DNA of 64,000 nt from assembly GCA_040220415.1 (NCBI GenBank), contig JAVJUV010000091.1, positions 135,384 through 199,383 of the forward strand, written 5' to 3'. Shown in pieces: positions 16,369-24,784 of this stretch. The stretch's first letter is position 1. Every line of letters starts with the position of its first letter. The stretch is from JAVJUV01 sp040220415 (lineage in GTDB: Bacteria > Pseudomonadota > Alphaproteobacteria > Rhodobacterales > Rhodobacteraceae). Below the pieces are notes generated by a model, which was given only the letters and a program-made list of their open reading frames with translations, ran no database searches and was not told the DNA's origin. A program made the position numbers and the translations under genes.

Positions 16369-17376
16369 ATGAACTTGCTTCGGACACTTGGAACCGCTGC
16401 CGTCGTCGCGCTTGCGGGTCTGTCATCCGCTTATGCCGAAGGAATGCCGTTCCGGATCACGCTGAACACCGGACCCAACCATGTTCGCAACATCGCGCTT
16501 GAGGAGTTCGTGACGAAACTGACCGAGCGCACCGAGGGTCAGCTTGACGTTCAGGTCTTCTCTTCAGGTCAATTGTACAAAGGCCCCGACGTTCCAAAGG
16601 CCCTGGCGCAGGGCGCGGTCGAAATGGGCGTGCCGATCGTCAACTACATCAGCAGCGTGGTGCCCAATGCGGGTCTTCTGGATCTTCCAATCTTCTATGG
16701 CCGGTCGATCGAGGACATTCACAAGGTCACGGACGGCCCCGTCGGAGAGGAACTGACCGCCGAGATCGAGGCGAAACTGAACGTGAAGGTGATCGGAAAG
16801 TACCTCGATCTCGGCCACGGCACGCTATTCACGACGGAAACGCCTGTGTCGTCGCTGTCCGATCTCGACGGATTGCGTTTGCGGGTGCCGGGCAGCCCGG
16901 CCGCAAAGGTGCGCTATGACAACATGGGCGTCGAATCCATTGCCATCAGCTTTGCGGATGTTCCCATCGCCCTGGCGCAAGGGACGGTCGATGGCCTGAT
17001 GACCACGCATGAAACCATCCGCAGCGCAAAACTGTGGGAGTCGGGGCTGAAATACGCCGTCGATACGCAGGGCGCTTTCCTGCTCTACATCCCGATGATC
17101 GGCATGCCGACATGGGACAAGCTGGACGCCGAGTTGCAACAGACCATCCTGGACACCTGGGCCGAGACGGTGGACGGCGCCCGCACGCTGGCGGCCGAGC
17201 GCCAGAAAGAGGCGCGCGCCGAGAACATCGCCAACGGTATCGCGACCGTTCAGGCCGATCCCGCGGAATTGGCCGCATTCCGGGAGAACCTTGTTCAGCA
17301 GCAGGACGCGATCGTGGAAGCTGTCAGGATGGATGCGGATTTCGTGGCGCGCGCCGCTGCGGCTCTGGAGGAATGA
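16369..17376 (+). CDS. TRAP transporter substrate-binding protein (DctP family)
   Basis: This 335-residue periplasmic binding protein belongs to a tripartite ATP-independent transporter. ATG 16369 follows a strong GGGAGGA ribosome site and opens with a signal peptide (LLRTLGTAAVVALAGLSSAYA). The conserved DctP segments include GQLDVQVFSSGQLYKGPDVPKAL and DLDGLRLRVPGSPAAK, whose Arg would form the salt bridge with the substrate carboxylate. TRAP systems mostly import organic acids. The adjacent genes encode the two membrane subunits. The divergent CoA-transferase, hydratase and lyase operon suggests a dicarboxylic acid such as itaconate, mesaconate or citramalate, which is inference. Confidence 0.92.
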   Translation: MNLLRTLGTAAVVALAGLSSAYAEGMPFRITLNTGPNHVRNIALEEFVTKLTERTEGQLDVQVFSSGQLYKGPDVPKALAQGAVEMGVPIVNYISSVVPNAGLLDLPIFYGRSIEDIHKVTDGPVGEELTAEIEAKLNVKVIGKYLDLGHGTLFTTETPVSSLSDLDGLRLRVPGSPAAKVRYDNMGVESIAISFADVPIALAQGTVDGLMTTHETIRSAKLWESGLKYAVDTQGAFLLYIPMIGMPTWDKLDAELQQTILDTWAETVDGARTLAAERQKEARAENIANGIATVQADPAELAAFRENLVQQQDAIVEAVRMDADFVARAAAALEE

Positions 17377-17427
17377 GAAACCGGGGCGGCGTTGGCCGCC
17401 CTTGGTCCCACATCGCGTAGGTAGCCG

Positions 17428-17904
17428 ATGCACAGAACTCCGGAAAGCCTGATGGGCGGGTTCCTTGTCCTGGCCGCGGTGGCGCTGTTCGTGGCCGGGA
17501 TGGTCCTGCGCCTGATGTCGTCGCCCTGGTCGGGCGGCTGGATCACCGAAGTGACGATCTACGTCACCGCATGGGCCCTGTTGATCTCCGCCGCCGGCGG
17601 CGTGGCCGAGAAAGAGCACGTCCGCGCCGATTTCTTCCTTCGCCTGGTCGGTCCGCGCCTGCGGCATTCGGCCGATCTTCTGGCGGCGGGCGCCGGGCTT
17701 GCCTTCTGCCTGGCGATGGCCTGGTTCGGCTGGAAGGTGGTTCAGTTCGCAATGGCCTGGGACGAGCGCGGGCCATCGTTCCTGCAGATCCCGACGGCAT
17801 GGTTCTATGCGGCACTGCCGGTGTCCATGCTGGCCTGTTCCATCCGCTACCTGCTGGAGCTCCTTGCGCTGGTCCGGGGCGGACCGGACCGGAGCGATGC
17901 CTGA
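17428..17904 (+). CDS. TRAP transporter small permease (DctQ family)
   Basis: This is a 158-residue protein with four predicted transmembrane segments. The first (GGFLVLAAVALFVAGMVLRLM) is followed by SGGWITEVTIYVTAWALLISAAGGVAEKEHVRADFF, the region conserved in DctQ proteins. It forms a membrane complex with the large DctM-type subunit. Its stop overlaps the start of that gene as TGATG at 17902-17906, and it lies 51 bases after the binding-protein gene, so all three are one transcription unit. Confidence 0.92.
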   Translation: MHRTPESLMGGFLVLAAVALFVAGMVLRLMSSPWSGGWITEVTIYVTAWALLISAAGGVAEKEHVRADFFLRLVGPRLRHSADLLAAGAGLAFCLAMAWFGWKVVQFAMAWDERGPSFLQIPTAWFYAALPVSMLACSIRYLLELLALVRGGPDRSDA

Positions 17905-19178
17905 TGCTGGCCCTGGTATTCGCCGCCCTTCTGCTTCTTCTGTTCGTGGGCATCCCGATCTTCGCCGCTTTGGGCGGGCTGTCGATGGTCTTGCTGATGG
18001 CATCGGGAACACCCGCGATTTCGGTGGCGCAGGTGACGGTGGACAAGCTGAACGGCGAGACGATCCTGGCGGTTCCCTTCTTCGTGATCGCGGCGCAGTT
18101 CATGGACCGGGGCGGCATCGCGAAAAGCCTGATCGCCATGGCGGAGGCCTGGCTTGGCTGGCTGAGAGGCGGGCTTGCGCTGACCTGCGTCGGCGCGACC
18201 ACCGTTTTCGCCGCCGTGTCCGGTTCCTCGGTCGCGACCGCGCTGGCGATGGCGACGATCCTGGTTCCGGCGATGCTGGCGCGGGGCTACGACCGCCCCT
18301 TCGCGCTGGGGGTCGTCGGCGCCTCGGGCACGCTGGGGATCCTGATACCGCCGTCGATCATCCTGGTCATCTACGGACTGATCGCCGAAGTCTCGATCCC
18401 GCGCCTTTTCCTTGCCGGGGTCGTTCCGGGCCTGCTTCAGGGCGTTCTGTTTGCCATCTTCATCCTTTTCTACGCCCGCGCGAAAAACCTGCCGCGCAGC
18501 GATCCGCCGGATCTGAGGACGTTCCTTCTGGCCAACCTCAGGGCGATTCCCGCCCTGGCCATTCCGCTCTTGATCTTCATCGGAATATACGGCGGCTACG
18601 CCACGATATCCGAATCCGCCGCCTTGGCCGCGATCCTGTCAATCCTTGTCAGCCTGGTCGTCTACAGGGGCTGCGGCGTGCGGGACGTTCTGCCCATCGC
18701 ATCGACCGCCATGATCCGGTCCGCCTCGATCATCATGATCGTCGTCGCCGCATTCCTGTTCGGGCACTGGCTGACCGAATCCCGGATGCCCGCGCGGCTG
18801 GTCGATTTCGTGGTCGAGATCGACCTGAAGGCCTGGCAGTTCCTGATCCTGATGAACCTGACGATGCTGCTTCTGGGCACGGTGCTGGAGGGCCTGTCGA
18901 TCGTGCTGATCACGCTTCCGCTCGTCCTGCCGCTGTTTCGCCAGTTCGGGATCGACCCGGTGCATTATGCGATCATCGTCGTCGTGAATATCGAAATGGC
19001 GATGTTGACGCCGCCCGTGGGGCTGAACCTTTTCGTTCTGTCCGGCGTGTCCAAGGCGCCCGTGTCTGAAGTGATCCGCGGAATACTGCCGTTTCTGGGG
19101 CTGATGGCCATCCTTCTTCTGGCCGTAACTTTCGTTCCCGCGCTGGCGCTGACACTTCCCGGACTTGTTTTCGACTGA
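17904..19178 (+). CDS. TRAP transporter large permease (DctM family)
   Basis: This 424-residue, roughly 12-helix permease is the sodium- or proton-coupled channel subunit. The frame is open upstream, but the ATG at 17904 is preferred because it overlaps the small-subunit stop and gives the standard N-terminus MLALVFAALLLLLFVGIPIF. Conserved DctM segments are VSGSSVATALAMATILVPAM, GASGTLGILIPPSIILVIYG and LTPPVGLNLFVLSGVSK. It completes the TRAP transporter. A formylglycine-generating enzyme gene follows on the same strand after 157 bases. Confidence 0.93.
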   Translation: MLALVFAALLLLLFVGIPIFAALGGLSMVLLMASGTPAISVAQVTVDKLNGETILAVPFFVIAAQFMDRGGIAKSLIAMAEAWLGWLRGGLALTCVGATTVFAAVSGSSVATALAMATILVPAMLARGYDRPFALGVVGASGTLGILIPPSIILVIYGLIAEVSIPRLFLAGVVPGLLQGVLFAIFILFYARAKNLPRSDPPDLRTFLLANLRAIPALAIPLLIFIGIYGGYATISESAALAAILSILVSLVVYRGCGVRDVLPIASTAMIRSASIIMIVVAAFLFGHWLTESRMPARLVDFVVEIDLKAWQFLILMNLTMLLLGTVLEGLSIVLITLPLVLPLFRQFGIDPVHYAIIVVVNIEMAMLTPPVGLNLFVLSGVSKAPVSEVIRGILPFLGLMAILLLAVTFVPALALTLPGLVFD

Positions 19179-19335
19179 CGCATGACCAATGATCCTGACC
19201 GCAACGCGAAGCACTCGGGACGCTGAAATCTGAAGGTCAGACACCAGGACGTGCTGATCTGGACAGCCCTTATCCCGAGGCGTCGAGAGACGGGGAATGA
19301 TCGCCGCAAGGGCGAAGGCCGGGGCTTGAAAGGCA

Positions 19336-20316
19336 ATGGAAGACTCCATGACTGAAAGCGCAACGGGATGTTGTTCTCTGACCAGCCGCAAAACTTCCTT
19401 TCCCGACCGGGACCGGAAGCATCTGGAAGCCGTCGACCGGATCGCACCCGCGCCCGGTTCGATACGGGAAGCGCTGCGTGGGCGGCTTGTCGAAATTCCG
19501 GGCGGCTTTTTCGAGTTCGGTGCCAGGAAGTCGCAATATCCCGTCGACCTGGATTCGCCCAGACGGCGCGTAAAGATCGCGTCCTTCAGGATATCGCCCA
19601 CCGCCGTGACGAACCGGGAATTCGCCGACTTCGTCATGGCCACGGGCTATCGAACGGTGGCGGAGGTCGAAGGCTGGTCTTTCGTCTTCCACCTTCTTCT
19701 GCATGAACCTGACAAATGGCCGCAAAGCCCGCAGGGTCTGCCGTGGTGGCGCAAGGTGGACGGCGCTTCCTGGCAAAAACCCGAAGGCCCCGGAAGCACG
19801 ACGCACGACCGGGACACGCATCCGGTCGTTCACGTGACATGGTACGACGCCCAGGCATATTGCCGGTGGGCCGGGCTTCGGCTGCCGGCGGAAGCGGAAT
19901 GGGAGCGTGCAGCGCGCGGTGGGCTTGCCAAGGCCAAGTTTCCCTGGGGCAACGCCCTGACCCCGGGCGGACAATTCGCGATGAACACCTGGCAAGGCGT
20001 GTTTCCCGAAACGAACACCGCCCAGGACGGCTATATCGGAACCGCCCCGGTGGATACCTATGCCCCCAACGGCTTCGGTCTTTACAATACCACGGGCAAT
20101 GTCTGGGAATGGGTTGAAGACCGCTTTGGTCCCCTGCGAACACCGGACGAGCACGAGAGAAACGAGAATGCGGACGCCGCTTCCTTTGCCCGGGTCCAAC
20201 GGGGCGGATCGTATCTATGCCACGAAAGCTACTGCAATCGCTATCATGTCCACTCGAGGACCCGAAACGACCCTGACAGCTCGACCGGAAACACCGGTTT
20301 TCGCGTTGCCGGATAG
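19336..20316 (+). CDS. formylglycine-generating enzyme (sulfatase-modifying factor)
   Basis: This 326-residue protein belongs to the SUMF1/FGE family, which oxidises the motif cysteine of type I sulfatases to formylglycine using copper and oxygen. The core starts at GRLVEIPGGFFEFGA and continues through VTNREFADFVMATGY, HPVVHVTWYDAQAYCRWAGLR, LPAEAEWERAARGG and NTTGNVWEWVEDRFG. The catalytic pair is present as Cys295 and Cys300 in GGSYLCHESYC, followed by SSTGNTGFRVAG. Many FGE-fold proteins lack this pair, so the enzyme looks genuinely active. No signal peptide is seen. It would activate the three cytosolic Cys-type sulfatases at 2183, 3685 and 7096. A later Met at 19348 is a possible start. 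Confidence 0.93.
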   Translation: MEDSMTESATGCCSLTSRKTSFPDRDRKHLEAVDRIAPAPGSIREALRGRLVEIPGGFFEFGARKSQYPVDLDSPRRRVKIASFRISPTAVTNREFADFVMATGYRTVAEVEGWSFVFHLLLHEPDKWPQSPQGLPWWRKVDGASWQKPEGPGSTTHDRDTHPVVHVTWYDAQAYCRWAGLRLPAEAEWERAARGGLAKAKFPWGNALTPGGQFAMNTWQGVFPETNTAQDGYIGTAPVDTYAPNGFGLYNTTGNVWEWVEDRFGPLRTPDEHERNENADAASFARVQRGGSYLCHESYCNRYHVHSRTRNDPDSSTGNTGFRVAG

Positions 20317-20542
20317 AGCTGTTTGGGGAACGGCGAGGCTCCAGGGCAATGCGCCGCGACCCCCCTTTTCTGCCAAGGGCGCAAGGTACCATTTCCAGTG
20401 CCCGCAATTCCCTGCGAACAGCCCCAATCCATGCGATCTGCAGCGCCACTTTCCTGATACCGAAGCGGGCGTGCGGATCACATAAATTCCGCCGGCCGTT
20501 CAGTGAATTCCGGTCCTTCCGAACCAACCGATTTCGGATTCC
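20317..20542. other. intergenic region between the FGE gene and the convergent EEP gene
   Basis: This 226-base gap separates the catabolic part of the window from the polysaccharide island. I see no open reading frame with plausible composition, no tRNA and no convincing terminator hairpin with a T-run in it. Confidence 0.5.
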
Positions 20543-21697
20543 CTAGTCGGCCATCGGCATGACGGCGAGTTCGGCGATGAACCCGCGATGGTTCGAGTTC
20601 AGATCGTCGCCGAAAGGCGTTACACGGATTGCGCGAATGCCTTCGCGCAAAAGGATCTGGTCGATCGGAAGGCCAAATCTGCCGAGAAGCGCGGGCCATG
20701 AGGCCGGCTGGCCGCGAACTCCGCGAAACCCGGTATCGGCCATCAGTGCGCGCATCGGATGGCTCCAGGGCGCCATGTTGAAGTCTCCAACCGCCACGAC
20801 CGGCCCCTTCAGCCAATTGTACTGAGCCGCAATCTGCGCCAGCGCAGGTCGTGCCACCTCGGTCGCCCACGGCTTGTTGAGGTGGCTGGCAACAAGATGC
20901 ACCGGCCCAGCACCGGGCATTTCGAATTCAAGGACCGCGAACCTTTCCGTCCAGGGGTCCAGCGCCAGTTGCCAGAACCGCACCACGTCGAAGTTCGTCG
21001 CAATCAACAGCTCGCATTTCTTGATCGTGCAGGGTGAAACGAAATCGTACGCGGCGCGTAGCCTTTCCATCGAGGGAGCCACAGCAGACCCTTCGGCAAT
21101 GGCTATGATATCCGGGGCGGCTTCGATCAGGGCCGTCACGATCCTGTCGCTGTTGGCGGCATTGTCCCAGCGCGCGTTGAAGAACAGCACCCGGACATCC
21201 GGAGTCAAACCGGGCATAGGCGCAACCGTCAAATCAAGATAGCTTTTTTGGAGAGCAAGACCGCTGGCTAGCGCGGCAACGGCAATCCCGACGCCAAGGA
21301 TTTGCCGCCCAAAGGTGATTGTCAGGACCGCACATATGAGGCTTGCGCCGATCAGCCATGGCGCAACCGAGTCAAAAAAACGCGCGATGACACTGAACCC
21401 GCTCTCTATCGGGCAAAGAGAGGACAGGCCGGCGGTTGCAAGCGAAACAAGGGCAACGCTGGCGCAAACGCCGGAAACACGTGTCCTGGAACACACACCA
21501 AATCTCCACAAGCGGATTTCGGACGGACAAGGCGCGAAATCCTTGGGCGATGCAACGCAGAAAAGACAGGTCTGCAAGAGATCGCTCCGGGAATGAAGAA
21601 GGAAGTCGGTTCCCCTGTTTGGCCCCTGGAACAGACGCCCACGACACTTTTTCCTATCCATCGGCAACCGGCAGTTGGTCTTCCGGCTCATGTTCAC
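20543..21697 (-). CDS. endonuclease/exonuclease/phosphatase family protein with N-terminal membrane segments
   Basis: This is a protein of up to 384 residues. Residues about 75-150 contain two or three hydrophobic helices (VCASVALVSLATAGLSSL, WLIGASLICAVLTITF, ILGVGIAVAALASGLAL). The C-terminal part is an EEP domain with VRVLFFNARWDN, IIAIAEGS, VAVGDFNMAPWSHPM, LPIDQILL and SNHRGFIAELAV, the metal and catalytic motifs of the DNase I-like superfamily. The first 60 residues look unlike a protein start, so initiation may be further in, for example at a TTG at 21511. Relatives of this membrane-anchored layout are mostly uncharacterised phosphodiesterase-like proteins. It is transcribed alone, divergently from the glycosyltransferase pair that follows. 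Confidence 0.8.
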   Translation of the reverse strand: MNMSRKTNCRLPMDRKKCRGRLFQGPNRGTDFLLHSRSDLLQTCLFCVASPKDFAPCPSEIRLWRFGVCSRTRVSGVCASVALVSLATAGLSSLCPIESGFSVIARFFDSVAPWLIGASLICAVLTITFGRQILGVGIAVAALASGLALQKSYLDLTVAPMPGLTPDVRVLFFNARWDNAANSDRIVTALIEAAPDIIAIAEGSAVAPSMERLRAAYDFVSPCTIKKCELLIATNFDVVRFWQLALDPWTERFAVLEFEMPGAGPVHLVASHLNKPWATEVARPALAQIAAQYNWLKGPVVAVGDFNMAPWSHPMRALMADTGFRGVRGQPASWPALLGRFGLPIDQILLREGIRAIRVTPFGDDLNSNHRGFIAELAVMPMAD

Positions 21698-21782
21698 CGA
21701 AAGAACCGTGTCGTTGCATGGATCGGCGCTGTGCCGTATCTCCGGCTGAATTATTGCGTAACCTCAAGGTGATCCGTGTACC

Positions 21783-22727
21783 ATGACCGAACCCGCGAGC
21801 GATCCGCCTGACATCTCGGTAATCGTCATCATCATCGACGGGACCGATGCGCTGGGAAACTGCCTTGATGCACTGTCCCGCCAGACAGGCGACATGACTC
21901 TCGAGGTCATCGTTCCCCATGACCAGATCTCGGGCGATGCGGCCACGTTGGCCGCCACATTTCCGAAGGTGCGTTTTCTTGACCTTGGAACCGTCAAGGG
22001 TGCCCCGCTATCCGAGGACCCGATGGGCTTTTACAATGCCTGCACGATTCGCCGGGCGGCGGGAATCAAGGCTGCCCGCGGGCGATTGATCGGGATGCTG
22101 ACCGATCGGGGTATCCCGGCCCCGGACTGGGCCGAGAATGCCCTGCAACTTCAGAGACAGCATTCCGCCGCCGCCGTCGGTGGCTGCACCGACAACGGCA
22201 TCGACACGATCTGGCATTGGGCCGTACATTTCTACGACTTCGCGCGCTACATGCCGCCACAGCCAACGACCATGACAGATCACCTGTCGGTGACAAATGT
22301 CTGCTACGAGGCCAGTGCGCTTGCCGGGTTGGGTGATCTTGCAAAGCATCGTTTCCGCGAACTAGCCGTGCACGAGGCGCTTGCCGCGTCGGGACAGAAG
22401 ATGATCCTGTCGGATGGGATCCTCACGACAGAGTACCGGCCGAAAATTCCGACACGCGACCTGGCAATGGAGTGGTTTACCTGGGGCCGGAAATATTCCG
22501 GCTTTCGCGTGTCGGAGATCCCGACACGGCTGCGCCTCGCCAGAATTCTTGCAACGCCCATTGTCCCTTTCGTCCTCTGGTTCCGGCAACTTGGTATCCA
22601 GCGCGAAAAAAAAGTGCACATGGATCGCTTTTGGCGCGCTTCGCCCCTGTTGTTTCTGATCGTCACGATGTGGGCCCTGGGAGAATTGACCGGCTATTGT
22701 CTTGGTCCGAAAAAGGAAGTGGCGTAG
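21783..22727 (+). CDS. GT2-like glycosyltransferase with C-terminal membrane segment (paralogue 1 of 3)
   Basis: This 314-residue protein has a GT-A type start (DISVIVIIIDGTDALGNCLDALSRQT) and a nucleotide-sugar region with RGRLIGMLTDRGIPAPDWAENAL, where the usual DxD is replaced by TDR. The C-terminus carries a hydrophobic stretch and ends WALGELTGYCLGPKKE. The same end pattern (GE followed by a small aromatic-rich segment and GxG) recurs in the proteins at 22752 and 28175, which marks a local paralogous family. It probably adds a sugar to a lipid-linked glycan at the inner membrane face. Donor and acceptor are unknown. The next gene starts 24 bases downstream. Confidence 0.72.
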   Translation: MTEPASDPPDISVIVIIIDGTDALGNCLDALSRQTGDMTLEVIVPHDQISGDAATLAATFPKVRFLDLGTVKGAPLSEDPMGFYNACTIRRAAGIKAARGRLIGMLTDRGIPAPDWAENALQLQRQHSAAAVGGCTDNGIDTIWHWAVHFYDFARYMPPQPTTMTDHLSVTNVCYEASALAGLGDLAKHRFRELAVHEALAASGQKMILSDGILTTEYRPKIPTRDLAMEWFTWGRKYSGFRVSEIPTRLRLARILATPIVPFVLWFRQLGIQREKKVHMDRFWRASPLLFLIVTMWALGELTGYCLGPKKEVA

Positions 22728-22751
22728 TGGCGGTGAAAATCGACGGCGGGC

Positions 22752-23669
22752 ATGATCTTGCAGAGTAATGACAAAACCGCGCCGACACTGGCGGTCGCCG
22801 TGGCTTCGGCCGGCGACCCCGCGCTGCTCGAAGCCTGTCTCGATGCCCTCGAAACGGCGCGCGGGCGGATGGCGCATGCGGCACCCGTCGTCGTCGCTCG
22901 GTCCAGCGTCGCCGGAGATGTCTCACCGCTTTTCGAGGCCCGGCCCTGGGCCACGCTCGTCGTGGTTGATGGGACACCCGAAATCCCCGTTCTGCGCGGA
23001 TCGGCGATGCGGCGGGTGGACACCGATTGGGTGGCCCTGACCGAGGACCTTTTTCTGCCTGACCCGGAATGGCTCGCAAATCTCGAGCGGCTCGCGAAAC
23101 CGGGTGTGGATGTCATCGGAGGATCGGTCGGCAATGCACGGAACGACGCCGTAAGTCATGCGGCATATTTGACCGACTATGGCACCTTCCCACCCGAACG
23201 GCCTGCCGAAGGCAACGTTTCGGCACTGACCGGCTCGAATGTTACCTACGGACCGTTGGTGCGGGCACGTGCCGCCCTATGGGCATCCGCAGGCGAATGG
23301 GAACACGTCATCCATGATCGCCTGAAAGAAGAAGGTGCGACGCTGAGTTTTGAGCCGTCGGCACGGGTCGATCATAATGCGACCTACGTGTTTCGCGAAT
23401 TGCTTGGGGTCCGGTTTCGGCACGGGCATCAGTACGCACGCGATCGAATGGCCGAGCATGGCTCGGATGGACGTATTGTGCGCGTATTGCTGGCCCCGCT
23501 TCTTCCGGTTCTCATGACACTTCGCCTAGCGCGCGGGACCGCCCGACAGGACATGAAAAGGTTCGTGTCCGCCGCCCCCTTTGTCGTGGCCTTCTACTGT
23601 GCCTGGATCGCAGGCGAGACCCTTGCATTTCTGATGGGTCCCGGACGAAAACCTGACGGAAAATCCTAG
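22752..23669 (+). CDS. GT2-like glycosyltransferase with C-terminal membrane segment (paralogue 2 of 3)
   Basis: This is a 305-residue GT-A type protein. The N-terminal fold TLAVAVASAGDPALLEACLDALE is a degenerate GT2 start, and the metal-site region reads DTDWVALTEDLFLPDPEWLANLERL, with ED where most GT2 enzymes have DxD. SALTGSNVTYGPLVRARAAL and a downstream RFRHGHQYARDRM segment match equivalent parts of the paralogues. The C-terminus ends CAWIAGETLAFLMGPGRK. It forms a two-gene unit with the preceding paralogue, and its TAG stop interlocks with that of the convergent methyltransferase gene (23666-23669). Confidence 0.75.
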   Translation: MILQSNDKTAPTLAVAVASAGDPALLEACLDALETARGRMAHAAPVVVARSSVAGDVSPLFEARPWATLVVVDGTPEIPVLRGSAMRRVDTDWVALTEDLFLPDPEWLANLERLAKPGVDVIGGSVGNARNDAVSHAAYLTDYGTFPPERPAEGNVSALTGSNVTYGPLVRARAALWASAGEWEHVIHDRLKEEGATLSFEPSARVDHNATYVFRELLGVRFRHGHQYARDRMAEHGSDGRIVRVLLAPLLPVLMTLRLARGTARQDMKRFVSAAPFVVAFYCAWIAGETLAFLMGPGRKPDGKS

Positions 23670-24487
23670 CGAAGCGAAAGCCGCCTGCGAAGGCCCGCCT
23701 TGAGCAGCCCGACGTATAGCAGGGCCAATGCCGCGTATCGGGTGCGTTTCAGGGGCGCTTCGGAATTCGGAAAGAGCCTCAGGATACGATCGAAGACCGC
23801 CTGGTCGCGAGTGCCGAAAACCAGTTCCCCCGAACAATTCACTTTGGTGCAAAGGAAACCGTCGCTCTCTGCTGCCGCAACACTCTCGGGGACGCCCGCA
23901 AGCCAGTAGTCGTGCCAGCAGATGACGCTCTTGTCATGCAGCACGTCCTTCAGTCCGTGGTAATCTTCGGTCACCTGCGGATGGGCATGCAGTCCGTCGA
24001 CAAGTACAAGGTCGAATTTCTCGCCCCCGGTGGCACGCATGATGTCGTCCGGAGACCGACCATAATGATTTTCAAGAAGTCGGGCGTTGGTGCGTTTGCG
24101 AAGATCTTCCGCCACTCTCGCACACCGCTCACCATCACCTTCCGACTTGTTGTCCAAGGTGATGACCGAACGGCCCCCGCATGATTCCATCGCTTTGGCG
24201 ATATAGACAGAACTCATTCCGAAAGCGTTTCCGATAATGAAACAATTCGCGGGCGAGAACTCCATTATATAGTGACCCAGCACGACGCATTCATCCTCTC
24301 CGAAACTGACCGGACCCAATGTGCCTTCAAGCCGATAATGCGGCCCGCCCGGGTGCACGACGCCGTGCATCCATAGCGGATCAAGCTCTGTTACCGCCTT
24401 CAATGCCTCTCGTACTTCACCGACCAGCGCGGCGGGATCAAACGCAAATCCACCTTCTTGTTCCAAGTAAGCCATCCAGCCCTCCAT
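23666..24487 (-). CDS. class I SAM-dependent methyltransferase-like protein
   Basis: This 273-residue protein has a Rossmann methyltransferase core: FSPANCFIIGNAFGMSSVYIAKAM corresponds to the SAM-binding loop, SVITLDNKSEGDGERC to the acidic strand, and FDLVLVDGLHAHPQVTEDYHGL to motif III, followed by ICWHDYWLAGVPE. This resembles the methyltransferase 24 type found in polysaccharide clusters. The first loop (IGNAFG) is not the canonical GxGxG, so loss of methyl-transfer activity cannot be excluded. The gene is transcribed opposite to both flanking genes and probably modifies a sugar of the local glycan. Confidence 0.7.
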   Translation of the reverse strand: MEGWMAYLEQEGGFAFDPAALVGEVREALKAVTELDPLWMHGVVHPGGPHYRLEGTLGPVSFGEDECVVLGHYIMEFSPANCFIIGNAFGMSSVYIAKAMESCGGRSVITLDNKSEGDGERCARVAEDLRKRTNARLLENHYGRSPDDIMRATGGEKFDLVLVDGLHAHPQVTEDYHGLKDVLHDKSVICWHDYWLAGVPESVAAAESDGFLCTKVNCSGELVFGTRDQAVFDRILRLFPNSEAPLKRTRYAALALLYVGLLKAGLRRRLSLR

Positions 24488-24784
24488 TCGCCGCCCGCCC
24501 AGCCTTTAAAGGCCAATAGAGCCGACAGTCTTCCCCCGGTTGATCGGCAATCGAGAACACCGACGGACGTTTGAAAGTCACAAGTGTCAGGTGAGGGACT
24601 ACTGCCGAGTAATGAATTTGAACCAGACCAATTTCAGCGGCACCCAGTGCCGTACGAACACCAACTTAATGGATAATAACATATCTATTTAAATATGTAA
24701 AAGGCCGAGTCGCTCGGAAATTGCTTGTCTGAGAAGGTTCCTGTGGTATCGGTCGGGCGTTATCAGTGGTTGGAGACATTAGTA
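24488..24784. promoter_or_regulatory. promoter/leader region upstream of gmd
   Basis: This roughly 300-base region upstream of both the methyltransferase and gmd has three small dyads: a perfect palindrome GCCTTTAAAGGC at 24502-24513, ACATAT-N8-ATATGT in a strongly AT-rich stretch at 24679-24698, and a short CCGAG-TCG-CTCGG hairpin at 24705-24717. The AT-rich segment is the most likely promoter for gmd. No gene is supported here. Confidence 0.45.

Noticed and set aside
19179..19335. Possible remnant of a small gene between the TRAP large permease and FGE genes
   Set aside because: Short frames here stop quickly and show no motif, so I could not support a pseudogene call.
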